Shown: piece by piece, positions 43,003 through 51,679 of the stretch
Layout: every line of letters starts with the position of its first letter
Position numbering within the stretch: position 1 is the first letter of the stretch
Origin: Lentibacillus salicampi
GTDB lineage: Bacteria > Bacillota > Bacilli > Bacillales > Amphibacillaceae
Assembly (NCBI RefSeq): GCF_004565465.1
Contig: NZ_SRHY01000003.1
Coordinates: 124,001 to 188,000 of the forward strand
Length of the DNA stretch: 64,000 nucleotides
Reading direction: 5' to 3'
The notes under the pieces: generated by a model
Told to the model about the DNA's origin: nothing
Database searches by the model: none
Seen by the model: the letters and a program-made list of their open reading frames with translations, nothing else
Made by a program: the position numbers and the translations under genes

Positions 43003-43272
43003 ATGAGCTCTATTGATAAAACAATGAAATTTAATTTTTCGGAAGAGCCTTTTGAGCAGGACATTAAAGAAATCTTGCTGACAGTTCATAGTGCGCTTAA
43101 AGAAAAAGGCTACAATCCAATCAATCAGATCGTCGGCTATTTATTATCCGGTGACCCCGCCTATATTCCGAGATATAATGATGCACGGAATTTGATTCGT
43201 AAGGTTGAACGTGATGAGGTCATTGAAGAAGTTGTAAAGTTTTACCTTGAAGAACAGCAGAAGGAAAGCTGA
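43003..43272 (+). CDS. ireB: IreB-family regulatory phosphoprotein
   Basis: Small cytoplasmic protein; in Enterococcus IreB is a substrate of the PASTA kinase IreK and affects cephalosporin resistance. The 89-residue product contains the well conserved [20 protein letters not shown] and [18 protein letters not shown] precedes the ATG. It starts the ireB-ruvX-yrzB cluster (yrzL-yrrK-yrzB in B. subtilis). Confidence 0.92.
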   Translation: MSSIDKTMKFNFSEEPFEQDIKEILLTVHSALKEKGYNPINQIVGYLLSGDPAYIPRYNDARNLIRKVERDEVIEEVVKFYLEEQQKES

Positions 43273-43701
43273 ATGAAAATCATCGGACTGGATGTAGGTT
43301 CTAAGACGATCGGCGTTGCTGTAAGTGATCCCTTGGGTTTGACGGCACAGGGTCTTACAACAATCAAATGGAATGAACAAGCTATTGAATCCGCTGATGA
43401 GCAGCTAAAAAAAATCATAGCTGAAGATATGATTGGGAAAGCTGTCATTGGACTGCCGAAACACATGAATGGAACGATTGGTGAACGTGGCGAGGCGTCT
43501 AAGGCATATGCCGAACATGTCGAGGCAGTCCACGGCATTCCGGCGGTGCTTTGGGATGAGCGTTTAACAACTGCCCAAGCTGAACGTGTTTTACTTGAAG
43601 CAGATATGAGCCGAAAAAAGCGAAAAAAAGTGATTGATAAAATGGCGGCAGTCATGATCCTGCAAAGTTATTTGGATCAGGATAAATATAAAGGAGTGTA
43701 G
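43273..43701 (+). CDS. ruvX: Holliday junction resolvase-like RuvX (YqgF)
   Basis: RNase H-fold protein linked to rRNA processing and proposed as a resolvase. The 142-residue protein begins [20 protein letters not shown] with the catalytic Asp, and has [30 protein letters not shown] and a C-terminal [15 protein letters not shown]. It begins directly after the ireB stop codon, so the two are translationally linked. Confidence 0.95.
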   Translation: MKIIGLDVGSKTIGVAVSDPLGLTAQGLTTIKWNEQAIESADEQLKKIIAEDMIGKAVIGLPKHMNGTIGERGEASKAYAEHVEAVHGIPAVLWDERLTTAQAERVLLEADMSRKKRKKVIDKMAAVMILQSYLDQDKYKGV

Positions 43702-43703
43702 TA

Positions 43704-43994
43704 ATGGCACTGGAGGAAAATGAACGCATTATCATACCTGACGAAAACGGAGAAGAACATCTTTTTGAAGTGTTATTCACGTTCGATGTTGACCAGACCG
43801 GGAATTCTTATGTAGCGGTCGTGCCGGCTGAACAAAAAGAAGATGAAGAAGTTGAAGTGTATGCTTTCCGGTTTGAAGAACAGGCAAAAGATGATGATCT
43901 TTCTCTTTTTCCGATTGAATCGGATGAAGAATGGGGAATGGTTGAGGAAATGCTGCACACATTGATTGACGAGGATGAAGAGAACCACGAGTGA
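43704..43994 (+). CDS. DUF1292 protein (YrzB-like)
   Basis: A 96-residue highly acidic protein with the DUF1292 pattern: IIIPDENGEEHLFEVLFTF followed by YVAVVPAE and EEWGMVEEMLHTLIDEDEE. Function unknown. Two bases separate it from ruvX, and a terminator follows. Confidence 0.88.
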   Translation: MALEENERIIIPDENGEEHLFEVLFTFDVDQTGNSYVAVVPAEQKEDEEVEVYAFRFEEQAKDDDLSLFPIESDEEWGMVEEMLHTLIDEDEENHE

Positions 43995-44017
43995 AGATAG
44001 AATCGGTTGACCGTAAG

Positions 44018-44049
44018 CTGATATCTTGATGGGTATCAGTTTTTCTTTT
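44018..44049 (+). terminator. Terminator after yrzB
   Basis: CTGATATC/GGTATCAG stem (one wobble) followed by TTTTTCTTTT. Confidence 0.75.
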
Positions 44050-44170
44050 GCCACGTCAAGGAATACCGATGGTTCTTTGAAAATTTTGAGACCAGGGCTC
44101 GGATTTTTCTAAGCATGTCGTGATAGATTGTTGCCGCGTTTTTTAGTATAATATAGCGGGGGGAAAACGG

Positions 44171-45289
44171 ATGTCCAAAAAGAAAATGTCAGGAAGTTAT
44201 AAAGAAAACTTACAGAAGCGCAGTGAGGATGCTAAAATGGTCCGGAAAATAGCTGCAGTGATTATCATTTCACTAGTCCTGATTTTTATTGTGGGCTCTG
44301 TATCAGGATACATTTATATAAAATCCGCATTGCAACCTGTCGATCCTGACAGTGACAAGGATGTTGACATTGAAGTTCCAATGGGGTCCTCTGCATCTGA
44401 TATAGCAGCAATCCTTGAAAATAATGATATTATAAAAGATGACATTGTCTTTCGGGTCTATACGAAAATTAATAATGAGACTGATTTCCAGGCGGGTCAA
44501 TACACTTTTTCCCCTTCTATGGAAATTGATGAAATAATAGAAGCGCTTCAAAATGGGAAAGTAATGGAAGACCCGACATATACCGTGACAATACCTGAAG
44601 GAAAGGCAATGGACGAAATAGCTGAAATCTATGCAAATGAAATGACCTTCAGCAAAAAAGAATTCCTCAACAAGGTGAATGACCGGAGCTATATTGAGGC
44701 ATTAATGAATACATACCCGGAGATATTGTCAAATGATATTTTAAATCCTGAAATCAGGACACCATTGGAAGGGTATTTATTTGCGGCCACCTATAAATTT
44801 TATAATAAGGACCCATCGATCGAAACGGTGGTAAACCAGATGCTTGAAAAAACGGTTAATGTTCTCACGCCTTATTTGGACGAGATCGCCGCTCAGGATT
44901 TATCCGTTCATGAGGCAGTGACGATGGCATCGCTCGTTGAGAAAGAAGCAAGCTCTGAAAAACAGCGGAAAAGAATTGCCGGATTGTTTTATAATAGGCT
45001 TGAAGAGGAAATGCCGCTTCAGACAGACCCCACTGTGTTGTATGCACTTGGGAAACATAAAGAAAAGATTATCCATGAAGACCTGGAAGTGGAGTCACCC
45101 TATAATACGTATCACGTCAATTCATTGCCTGTCGGGCCAATATCAAATTTTGCCGAAACATCGTTGCAAGCAACCATTAATCCGGAAGAATCGGATTATT
45201 TATATTTCTTGCATGATGATGAAGGCAATATTCATTTCTCGGAAACAAATGCAGAACATAATCAATTAAGAGAGAAGTATATGAATTAA
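44171..45289 (+). CDS. mltG: Endolytic murein transglycosylase MltG
   Basis: Membrane-bound lytic transglycosylase that cuts nascent glycan strands. The 372-residue protein has a short basic cytoplasmic end, one membrane helix (about 26-48), a LysM-like region and the YceG catalytic domain with the active Glu in SLVEKEASSEKQR and the conserved LQTDPTVLYALGK and NTYHVNSLPVGPISN. GGGGGGAAAACGG precedes the ATG; a TATAAT lies at 44149-44154. It is apparently monocistronic. Confidence 0.95.
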   Translation: MSKKKMSGSYKENLQKRSEDAKMVRKIAAVIIISLVLIFIVGSVSGYIYIKSALQPVDPDSDKDVDIEVPMGSSASDIAAILENNDIIKDDIVFRVYTKINNETDFQAGQYTFSPSMEIDEIIEALQNGKVMEDPTYTVTIPEGKAMDEIAEIYANEMTFSKKEFLNKVNDRSYIEALMNTYPEILSNDILNPEIRTPLEGYLFAATYKFYNKDPSIETVVNQMLEKTVNVLTPYLDEIAAQDLSVHEAVTMASLVEKEASSEKQRKRIAGLFYNRLEEEMPLQTDPTVLYALGKHKEKIIHEDLEVESPYNTYHVNSLPVGPISNFAETSLQATINPEESDYLYFLHDDEGNIHFSETNAEHNQLREKYMN

Positions 45290-45445
45290 GGACGAGTGGT
45301 AATAAGGTGTGAACCTCCCATTCGCATTTCCGTTTTTAAATGTGTTAAGGGCAAACGTGCATGAATTACCTGCGTCCTGATCAATTGGCTCATTGAAACA
45401 GGGTTTAGGAACTTTCATTTATGGGTCACTTTATACGAAAAACGA

Positions 45446-45482
45446 CGCATTCACTAAAGAACGAGTGAATGTGAGTTTTTTT
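45446..45482 (+). terminator. Terminator hairpin just upstream of trmR
   Basis: CGCATTCACT/AGTGAATGTG stem (one wobble), 8-base loop, then AG and seven T. It ends 28 bases before the trmR start, so it may be an attenuator rather than a simple mltG terminator. It is related in sequence to 26103-26145. Confidence 0.7.
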
Positions 45483-45510
45483 AATGCCCGAAGCTGGAGA
45501 GGGTGGTAAA

Positions 45511-46170
45511 ATGGATGAGATGTTAACGAACTATTTAGTGCAGTCGTTGCCGGCTGAGGAGAACTGGGTGGCTGAACTTGAACAGAGCGCCCGCAATGAT
45601 GGCGTCCCCATTATGGATCCTGTGGGGATGCATTTTGTGATGCAGTTAATCCGGTTGACCAAGTCTGGACGAATTTTGGAAATTGGTACAGCTATCGGGT
45701 ACTCAGCTCTTAGGATGCTGCAAGCTAACCCGGAAGCATACATTGTAACGATTGAAAAAGATGACGAGCGTTACCAACAGGCAAACCGGATTATCAGGGA
45801 TGCAGGTAAACAAGATCATATTTATACGATTCACGGGGATGCCGTCAGTGAACTACAGGAAATGACAAACCGCACGTTCGATCTGGTATTGATTGATGCA
45901 GCGAAAGGGAAGTATCAACGCTTTTTTGAACTTTCCGCTCCGCTTTTAGCAAATGATGGATTTGTATTAACCGATAATGTTTTGTTTAAAGGGTATGTGG
46001 CAGATACTGAAAAAGAGCACCCAAGATATCAGAAAATCGCCTCAAAAATTCGCGCATATAACGAATGGCTCATCAAGCAGCCGGATTTTACAACGACGAT
46101 CGTGCCTGTAGGTGACGGCATTGCCATCAGTCAAAAAACAGAAAAGAAGGAGTTATCATCCGATGCCTGA
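45511..46170 (+). CDS. trmR: tRNA 5-hydroxyuridine methyltransferase TrmR
   Basis: SAM-dependent O-methyltransferase; the B. subtilis orthologue (YrrM) converts 5-hydroxyuridine to 5-methoxyuridine at tRNA position 34. The 219-residue protein has the SAM-binding [14 protein letters not shown] and metal/catalytic [12 protein letters not shown] and [10 protein letters not shown], typical of the COMT-like class. ATG 45511 follows GAGGGTGG. The usual partners yrrN and yrrO (peptidase-U32 hydroxylases) are absent; udk follows directly, overlapping the stop. Confidence 0.87.
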   Translation: MDEMLTNYLVQSLPAEENWVAELEQSARNDGVPIMDPVGMHFVMQLIRLTKSGRILEIGTAIGYSALRMLQANPEAYIVTIEKDDERYQQANRIIRDAGKQDHIYTIHGDAVSELQEMTNRTFDLVLIDAAKGKYQRFFELSAPLLANDGFVLTDNVLFKGYVADTEKEHPRYQKIASKIRAYNEWLIKQPDFTTTIVPVGDGIAISQKTEKKELSSDA

Positions 46171-46789
46171 AAAACCAGTTGTTATCGGTGTTGCCGGCGG
46201 GAGCGGAAGTGGCAAGACTTCCGTGACCCGTTCGATCTGCCAACGCTTCCAGGATAAAACAATTCTTGTGATTGAACAGGATTATTACTATAAAGACCAA
46301 AGTCATTTACCATTTGAAGAACGATTGAATACTAACTATGATCACCCGCTGGCATTTGATACCGATTTGTTAATCAGTCACGTCCATGACCTGATCGACC
46401 ATCGGATGGTTGAAAAGCCGGTTTACGATTATAAAATGCATACCCGGTCAAATGAGGTGATCACTGTTGAACCAAAAGAGGTGATCATTCTGGAAGGGAT
46501 CCTCATTTTGGAAGATCAACGTCTGGTGGATTTAATGGACATTAAAGTATTTGTTGACACGGATGCAGATGTTCGTATTATCCGCAGGCTGTTAAGGGAT
46601 ATTAAAGAACGGGGTAGAACGTTGGATTCTGTTATTGATCAATATGAAAATAATGTCCGGCCAATGCATCTTCAATTTGTAGAACCAACCAAACGCTATG
46701 CAGATATTATTATTCCGGAAGGCGGTCAGAACCATGTAGCGATTGATATTATAGCTACAAAAATTGAAAAGATTTTATCCCGCATATGA
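46163..46789 (+). CDS. udk: Uridine kinase
   Basis: Phosphorylates uridine and cytidine in pyrimidine salvage. The 208-residue protein has the P-loop [15 protein letters not shown] and the family segments [29 protein letters not shown] and [14 protein letters not shown]. The ATG overlaps the end of trmR by eight bases, with AGAAGGAG upstream. A repeat-like hairpin region follows. Confidence 0.96.
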   Translation: MPEKPVVIGVAGGSGSGKTSVTRSICQRFQDKTILVIEQDYYYKDQSHLPFEERLNTNYDHPLAFDTDLLISHVHDLIDHRMVEKPVYDYKMHTRSNEVITVEPKEVIILEGILILEDQRLVDLMDIKVFVDTDADVRIIRRLLRDIKERGRTLDSVIDQYENNVRPMHLQFVEPTKRYADIIIPEGGQNHVAIDIIATKIEKILSRI

Positions 46790-46799
46790 CGAAGGATTA

Positions 46800-46862
46800 G
46801 TCTGCGAAGTACGACGGCTAACTGTTCGCATCGCAAATGTCCGGTTCGGCTCATGCCTGCAG
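46800..46862 (+). repeat. Degenerate hairpin repeat after udk
   Basis: TGCGAA/TTCGCA hairpin with GGCTAACTGTTCGCA and then AAATGTCCGGTTCGGCTCA, resembling the end of the coxA-downstream hairpins and the start of the 5601 repeat. Similarity is partial. The remaining gap to greA has no clear element. Confidence 0.45.
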
Positions 46863-47037
46863 ATACAGATCACGGGATGTGTTGGCGACTGACGCGGTGG
46901 TTTTAACTTTATCCCGATCCAGGCAAAATTAATAGGGAAAGGTATTGAAAATTTAAATTAAATCTGCCATAGTAGTTGCTAGTAATAATGAATCATATCA
47001 ATACGGTTATGCAGTACTGGCGACAAAAGGAGTGTAA

Positions 47038-47520
47038 ATGTTCATGGCTACAGAGAAAAGTTTTTATATGACACAAGACGGGAAAGAAAAACTGGAAGAG
47101 GAATTGCAGCATTTAAAGACAGAGAAAAGACAGGAAGTAGTGGAGCGCATTAAAGTTGCACGCGGGTTCGGTGACCTTTCCGAGAACTCCGAATACGACG
47201 CGGCCAAGGATGAACAGGCTTTTGTTGAATCACGTATATCACAGGTAGAAAAAATGATTCGCAATGCTGTCATTATTGAAAATGATAATGAGAATCCTGA
47301 TATCGTTTCGCTGGGCAGTACCGTTACATTTCAAGAGTTGCCCAATGGAGATGAAGAGACCTATACCATCGTCGGCAGTGCTGAATCTGATCCATTCGAA
47401 GGTAAAATTTCAAATGATTCTCCAATGGCAAAAAGCCTGATAGGCCAAGAAGCAGGGGCTGAAGTATCTGTATCAACACCTGCTGGGGATATCATGGTAA
47501 GAATTGAAAAAGTTGAATAA
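47038..47520 (+). CDS. greA: Transcription elongation factor GreA
   Basis: Stimulates RNA cleavage by backtracked RNA polymerase. The 160-residue protein has the N-terminal coiled coil with acidic tip ([20 protein letters not shown]) and a C-terminal FKBP-like domain ([20 protein letters not shown]). Start is ATG 47038 five bases after AAAAGGAG; ATG 47044 is an alternative. A terminator follows. Confidence 0.97.
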   Translation: MFMATEKSFYMTQDGKEKLEEELQHLKTEKRQEVVERIKVARGFGDLSENSEYDAAKDEQAFVESRISQVEKMIRNAVIIENDNENPDIVSLGSTVTFQELPNGDEETYTIVGSAESDPFEGKISNDSPMAKSLIGQEAGAEVSVSTPAGDIMVRIEKVE

Positions 47521-47562
47521 TTTACGGTAAGATATCTACAATGATTACTTATATGACGAATC

Positions 47563-47600
47563 AAAAGGAGCTATAGCTGAATATATAGCTCCTTTTATAA
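47563..47600 (+). terminator. Terminator after greA
   Basis: Perfect 13-base stem AAAAGGAGCTATA/TATAGCTCCTTTT with an 8-base loop and TTTTAT. Confidence 0.85.
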
Positions 47601-47731
47601 TGATGAGGCCAGGACCTGAACTGAAATATCTATGTATAATAAGAAGTCTTTACTGAGAAGTAAATATCGGCAAATTGTCATATAGCATCTTTAATAAAAT
47701 ATGATACTATAATAGATAGGAGGGATTATGG

Positions 47732-48379
47732 GTGCCGACCTCACGGGTTAATAAGTTTGAAAAGAGAAGGAAAAACACGAAACTGTTATCAACTTTAATA
47801 GTGGCAGGAAGTATTTTATTGGTTGTTTTATTCGGAATACTCATTTTTGGTGGTGACGAGACAGATGAAGCAGATAACGAGCAAGGGTCACCACAGGAAG
47901 AGGAGACCGATTCGGCATCAGAAAAGCAGGATGCGTCTGCCGAGAATAATACCGATCCAAACGGTTCTACTGATGAGACAGGCTCCACAGAGGATTCTGA
48001 TACAGAAGAAGGAAATAACCAGGAAGCAGATACTGAACAGGTAGATCCATCTGATGATAATGTGATTGAGGCCTATACAGGTGATTGGCAGCCAGTGGGT
48101 ACAGAACAGTCTGAGCCGCATACCATTAATTATGATGAGGGGTCACAGGACAGACATGAGATGCGGACAGCCGTTGCATCTGCGACCGGACTGGATGAGG
48201 ATAAATTCACCATGTGGTGGATTGAACGAAATGGTGACCAACAAGTGGTTAATACGGTTTCAGATCCAGATGAAACCGAAATATACCGTGTTTACAATAC
48301 GTGGTTAGCCAATGAGGGATGGCAGCCGACTAAAGTGGAACAACTGAAAGAAAATGATCAAAAAGCACGGTTTGAGTAA
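47732..48379 (+). CDS. yrrS: DUF1510 membrane-anchored protein YrrS
   Basis: A 215-residue protein: basic N-terminus (VNKFEKRRKNTK), one membrane helix (about 20-40), a very acidic Ser/Thr/Glu/Asp-rich linker (about 45-115), and a C-terminal DUF1510 domain (WQPVGTEQSEPHTINYDEGSQD). In B. subtilis yrrS lies beside the penicillin-binding gene pbpI; that gene is missing here. Start GTG 47732 behind GGAGGG; an ATG at 47728 is out of frame and closes quickly. Confidence 0.85.
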   Translation: MPTSRVNKFEKRRKNTKLLSTLIVAGSILLVVLFGILIFGGDETDEADNEQGSPQEEETDSASEKQDASAENNTDPNGSTDETGSTEDSDTEEGNNQEADTEQVDPSDDNVIEAYTGDWQPVGTEQSEPHTINYDEGSQDRHEMRTAVASATGLDEDKFTMWWIERNGDQQVVNTVSDPDETEIYRVYNTWLANEGWQPTKVEQLKENDQKARFE

Positions 48380-48404
48380 TTCAGGCAGCAATGGAGGAAA
48401 CGCT

Positions 48405-49094
48405 ATGATGATCGGAATAATCGGAGCGATGGATGAAGAAATTGCTTTATTACGGAAAAATATGACCGAGAAAGTGGAAACAGCAGTTGCGAATTGCTTG
48501 TTTGTTCACGGTAAATTGTTTGGCCGTGATGTGGTATTGTTGAAATCAGGGATAGGAAAAGTGAATGCTGCTATGGCATCTGCGATTTTGCATGAACGGT
48601 TTACGCCGTCCTATATTATCAATACCGGTTCTGCCGGTGGATTTGCCGATGAATTAGAAGTTGGGGATATTGTCATTTCATCACAGGTTGTTCATCATGA
48701 TGTGGATGTTACCGCGTTTGGCTATGCATATGGACAAGTTCCGGATATGCCTGCCATGTATGCAGCGGATACTGATTTAGCTGCACGGGCAGGACAGGCT
48801 GTTAAACAATTGGACATTCATTTCCGGGAAGGGGTTATTGCAACCAGTGATTCCTTTATGGGCAATGCCGCAAAAGTTGAAGCAGTCAAGGAGAAATTCC
48901 CAGCTATGATTGCAGCAGAAATGGAGGCTGCAGCAATCGCACAAGTTTGTTATCAGTATGGTACACCTTTTGTCGTCATCAGAGCTTTATCCGACATCGC
49001 CGGAAAACAATCATCGGTTTCATTTGATGCATTCCTGGAAACCGCCGCAAAAAATGCAGCAGATTTGATCATGGAGATGGTTAAGACACTTTAA
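48405..49094 (+). CDS. mtnN: 5'-methylthioadenosine/S-adenosylhomocysteine nucleosidase
   Basis: Cleaves adenine from MTA and SAH, recycling methionine and supplying S-ribosylhomocysteine. The 229-residue protein has IIGAMDEEIALLRKNM at the start, the glycine-rich NTGSAGGFADELEVGD, and the substrate motif AAEMEAAAIAQV with ALSDIAG. TGGAGGAAA precedes the ATG. In B. subtilis mtnN is followed by mccA-mccB before yrhC; those cysteine genes are absent. Confidence 0.96.
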   Translation: MMIGIIGAMDEEIALLRKNMTEKVETAVANCLFVHGKLFGRDVVLLKSGIGKVNAAMASAILHERFTPSYIINTGSAGGFADELEVGDIVISSQVVHHDVDVTAFGYAYGQVPDMPAMYAADTDLAARAGQAVKQLDIHFREGVIATSDSFMGNAAKVEAVKEKFPAMIAAEMEAAAIAQVCYQYGTPFVVIRALSDIAGKQSSVSFDAFLETAAKNAADLIMEMVKTL

Positions 49095-49172
49095 CACGTC
49101 CGCCATCCATGATTTACCTCCCTTTTACAATCATGCGATATGTTATGATTCTTTATAAGGAGGGGAAATCGT

Positions 49173-49400
49173 ATGAAACGCCAGGGACAAAAGCTGGAAT
49201 TAAAGTTAAAAGACTATCGTCGCTTTACTGCGACATTGATAATACTATCCTCTTATTTATATATGGGAGCCATCATCAATACGTATATTCATTATTCCCC
49301 TGATGGAAGAGGATTGACCGTACTGTCATTTGCTGTGGCGCTTGTTGCAGGGTGGCTCGGCTTTAGGACACACCGCTTAAAAATAAAATTACAGCAGTAG
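49173..49400 (+). CDS. YrhC-like membrane protein
   Basis: A 75-residue protein with two membrane helices (about 20-41 and 48-66) and basic ends (KRQGQKLELKLKDYRRF; HRLKIKLQQ). It matches the YrhC family by size, layout and place downstream of mtnN. Function unknown. AAGGAGGGG precedes the ATG; an overlapping ORF from 49109 is rejected. Confidence 0.7.
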   Translation: MKRQGQKLELKLKDYRRFTATLIILSSYLYMGAIINTYIHYSPDGRGLTVLSFAVALVAGWLGFRTHRLKIKLQQ

Positions 49401-49434
49401 CGTGCAGGTTTGATAACCCGCACGCTATTTTTGA
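49398..49434. terminator. Terminator between yrhC and sigK
   Basis: AGCGTGC/GCACGCT stem with further GG/CC pairs and ATTTTT, shared by the convergent genes. Confidence 0.8.
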
Positions 49435-50138
49435 CTATATTCTTTTCGATAATATTCGTGAAAAACTTTCATCAGCGCCCGTTTCTCTATCCGTGATACA
49501 TAACTTCGCGATATGTTAAGCATTTTGGAAATTTCCCGTTGTGTCATTTCTTTGTAGTTATTTAACCCATAACGATACAGAATCACTTCTCTTTCTCTCG
49601 CGTCAAGGATCGATAAGTAATCATTCATCTTTTCAATTTCCATATTCAATTGAATGTATTCGATGATATTCTGATTTTCAGCTTCCAGAATATCGATCAG
49701 GCTAATTTCGTTTCCTTCTTTATCCTGCCCGATCGGATCATGCAGTGAAACATCCTTTTTCACTTTTTTCAATGCACGTAAATGCATTAATATTTCATTT
49801 TCAATACATCGGGCTGCGTATGTCGCAAGTTTAGTTCCTTTATCTGAGGAATAGCTCTCAATTCCTTTAATTAAACCAATTGTTCCAATGGAAATGAGAT
49901 CCTCCATATCCTCTCCTGTGTTTTCAAATTTCTTGACGATATGGGCGACGAGTCTTAAATTATGTTCAATCAGTTTGTTTCGGGCTTCCTCATCACCTTC
50001 CTGCATTTGCCTGATATACTTTGCTTCGTCTTCCGGGGGCAGTGGCTGGGGAAATGCGTGGTTTTTTACATAGGAGACAAAAAAGATCGCTTCTTTTATT
50101 AGCAGGCCGAGAAAACTTAAAACACCTGACAAATACAT
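49425..50138 (-). CDS. sigK: Pro-sigma-K, late mother-cell sigma factor
   Basis: Sigma factor for late mother-cell genes, made as an inactive membrane-associated precursor cleaved by SpoIVFB. The 237-residue product has the hydrophobic pro-sequence ending [15 protein letters not shown], region 2 ([38 protein letters not shown]), and region 4 with [20 protein letters not shown]. The gene is one uninterrupted frame, with no skin-type insertion. AAAGGAGGTG lies just before the ATG; a TTG two codons on is better spaced and aligns well with B. subtilis, so it could be the real start. Confidence 0.95.
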   Translation of the reverse strand: MYLSGVLSFLGLLIKEAIFFVSYVKNHAFPQPLPPEDEAKYIRQMQEGDEEARNKLIEHNLRLVAHIVKKFENTGEDMEDLISIGTIGLIKGIESYSSDKGTKLATYAARCIENEILMHLRALKKVKKDVSLHDPIGQDKEGNEISLIDILEAENQNIIEYIQLNMEIEKMNDYLSILDAREREVILYRYGLNNYKEMTQREISKMLNISRSYVSRIEKRALMKVFHEYYRKEYSQK

Positions 50139-50180
50139 GCACCTCCTTTGGGATAGCGGCAGGGCTAATGCCTATATATC

Positions 50181-50189
50181 ATCTGTATG
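50181..50189 (-). promoter_or_regulatory. Possible sigma-E-type -10 for sigK
   Basis: On the minus strand this reads CATACAGAT, close to the sigma-E -10 consensus (CATACANT), about 43 bases before the sigK start. A clear -35 is not visible. Confidence 0.35.
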
Positions 50190-50223
50190 AAGGAGATGCC
50201 GTTTTTGTGTCTGTCCGATTATA

Positions 50224-50247
50224 AAATGCTTGCCCAAATGCTTGCCC
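50224..50247. repeat. Tandem 12-bp duplication
   Basis: AAATGCTTGCCC occurs twice in direct tandem upstream of sigK. Confidence 0.8.
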
Positions 50248-50365
50248 AAAATAAGAAAAGCGCAGGGGGCCTTGTTCACCCCCGAAAAGCTTAAGCAAGT
50301 ATTCGAGTGGCGGGTTTGGCCACGTAAAATGATTGATTAAGATCTCGAGGGGGCAGGCGCTGGCC

Positions 50366-50424
50366 GGCTAAGTTCGGCACGTCCTGTGCCAACGCCGGCA
50401 CTAGTACGTCCTGTACGTCGAAGC
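50366..50424 (+). repeat. Two-hairpin element with GTCCT loops, copy 2
   Basis: GGCTAAG, then hairpins GGCAC-GTCCT-GTGCC (50376-50390) and GTAC-GTCCT-GTAC (50404-50416). It shares its framework with 13502-13560. The rest of the 50139-50530 gap holds the sigK promoter region and GC-rich sequence without a gene. Confidence 0.75.
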
Positions 50425-50530
50425 TGGTCATAGCTATTGCTGAAAAAGAGCTTCATATCGCCAAAAAAATTTTATCTAGGCGAGCCATGATGGTTTCTTA
50501 TCTTTCAAGAAAAAAAGCGACCCGTTAGAG

Positions 50531-50908
50531 TCACTTCTGGTGCTGCTTCTCTCTTTGGATGGCTTTTTCATACTCATCCGTTCTATTCTTCGTGACCGGC
50601 TTGACACCTGCTTTGTGAGCCGCCCTTGAAATCATGTGCCCTGCAACAGGGGAGGTCAAAAGCGTGAACACAATCGCCAGCAATAACTTCCCACTGATGA
50701 TGCCGTATTGTGTGTACATGAATAAAAAGGCACCAATCAAGAGTCCGGAAATGCCAAGCGTAGCCCCTTTCGTTGTTGCATGAAGTCTTGTATAAACATC
50801 CGGAAAGCGGATCACCCCAATGGAGCCTGATAACAGAAAAAAGGAGCCCGATAACAGCAAAATCGCAATAATGATGTTTGAAATAATTTCAGTCCAAGTT
50901 TCTATCAA
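50531..50908 (-). CDS. mrpG: Na+/H+ antiporter subunit MrpG/MnhG
   Basis: Small subunit of the multisubunit Mrp antiporter in the cytoplasmic membrane. About 125 residues with three membrane helices; GVIRFPDVYTRLHATTKGATLG is the MnhG hallmark. The C-terminal tail is charged. GTG 50917 or TTG 50908 could start it; AAAAGGG is better spaced for the TTG. It is the last gene of the operon and overlaps mrpF. Confidence 0.92.
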   Translation of the reverse strand: MIETWTEIISNIIIAILLLSGSFFLLSGSIGVIRFPDVYTRLHATTKGATLGISGLLIGAFLFMYTQYGIISGKLLLAIVFTLLTSPVAGHMISRAAHKAGVKPVTKNRTDEYEKAIQREKQHQK

Positions 50909-51200
50909 TAATAACACCCTTTTCCAGATATTTCGCGACAGCCAGTGTCCCGATGAATAAAAGGATGCCGATTAATAAAATGACATCGTTTAATTTTGTC
51001 GTTGGAATCAGGATTGCCATTAACGCAGCAATCCCCATCATATTCATGCCCATGGAATCAAGAGCAACTGCGCGATCAGCATTTGTAGGGCCGCTTACAA
51101 TCCGGAATAGCAACAAAATAAACGAAACAGAAATGGCAGCCAGACAAATGACGGTCGCTATTTCAACAATGATATGGGTCAGGGATAAAAAATTGTTCAT
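50889..51200 (-). CDS. mrpF: Na+/H+ antiporter subunit MrpF/MnhF
   Basis: A 103-residue three-helix subunit with the characteristic RIVSGPTNADRAVALDSMG loop. GGAGGTAAC precedes the ATG. It overlaps both mrpG and mrpE by a few bases, consistent with one transcript. Confidence 0.93.
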   Translation of the reverse strand: MNNFLSLTHIIVEIATVICLAAISVSFILLLFRIVSGPTNADRAVALDSMGMNMMGIAALMAILIPTTKLNDVILLIGILLFIGTLAVAKYLEKGVIIDRNLD

Positions 51201-51673
51201 CGTGTTACCTCCATTATTGCCTTTTCAAATGTACTCTTGATGGAATGTATTTCTTCGTTGATGTCGTCAATATTCATCGCATGAATATATAAGTGTGTAT
51301 TATCATGCGCTACTGCAACTGAAAGCGTTCCAGGGGTAAGGGAAACCAGATTGGCCAGAAGTGTAATTTCCCAGTTACTTTTTAATTCGATCGGCAAAGC
51401 AAAAATACCTGGTTCGAATTCAGGTTTGCGTGCATACACAAGTTTGACAATGTCGTAGTTGGATAAAACTAATTCCTTTATGAACAGCAGAATCAGCCTG
51501 CAGATTTTAAAAACACGTTTCAAGTAAAAGGTATCCGGAATAAAACGGTTCAATAGCAGCAATAACAGGATTCCAAGTAAGTACCCGGTAATAAAGCTGG
51601 GTACGGTGTAACTTTCACTAAGGAGCATCCACATTACCGCTATGATCAGATTAATAACAATTTGGAATGTCAT
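51197..51673 (-). CDS. mrpE: Na+/H+ antiporter subunit MrpE/MnhE
   Basis: A 158-residue subunit with two or three N-terminal helices, a basic KRVFKICRLILLFIKELVLS segment and the soluble C-terminal SLTPGTLSVAVAHDNTHLYIHAMN typical of MnhE. GAGGGGTAA lies before the ATG. The stop overlaps the mrpF start. Confidence 0.94.
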   Translation of the reverse strand: MTFQIVINLIIAVMWMLLSESYTVPSFITGYLLGILLLLLLNRFIPDTFYLKRVFKICRLILLFIKELVLSNYDIVKLVYARKPEFEPGIFALPIELKSNWEITLLANLVSLTPGTLSVAVAHDNTHLYIHAMNIDDINEEIHSIKSTFEKAIMEVTR

Positions 51674-51679
51674 AAAGCA

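Noticed and set aside
42835..43089. Minus-strand 84-codon frame between alaS and ireB
   Set aside because: Overlaps the start of ireB, lacks a ribosome binding site and covers repeat-like sequence.
50224..50247. CRISPR-like tandem repeat
   Set aside because: Only two immediately adjacent 12-bp units and no spacers; a simple duplication.
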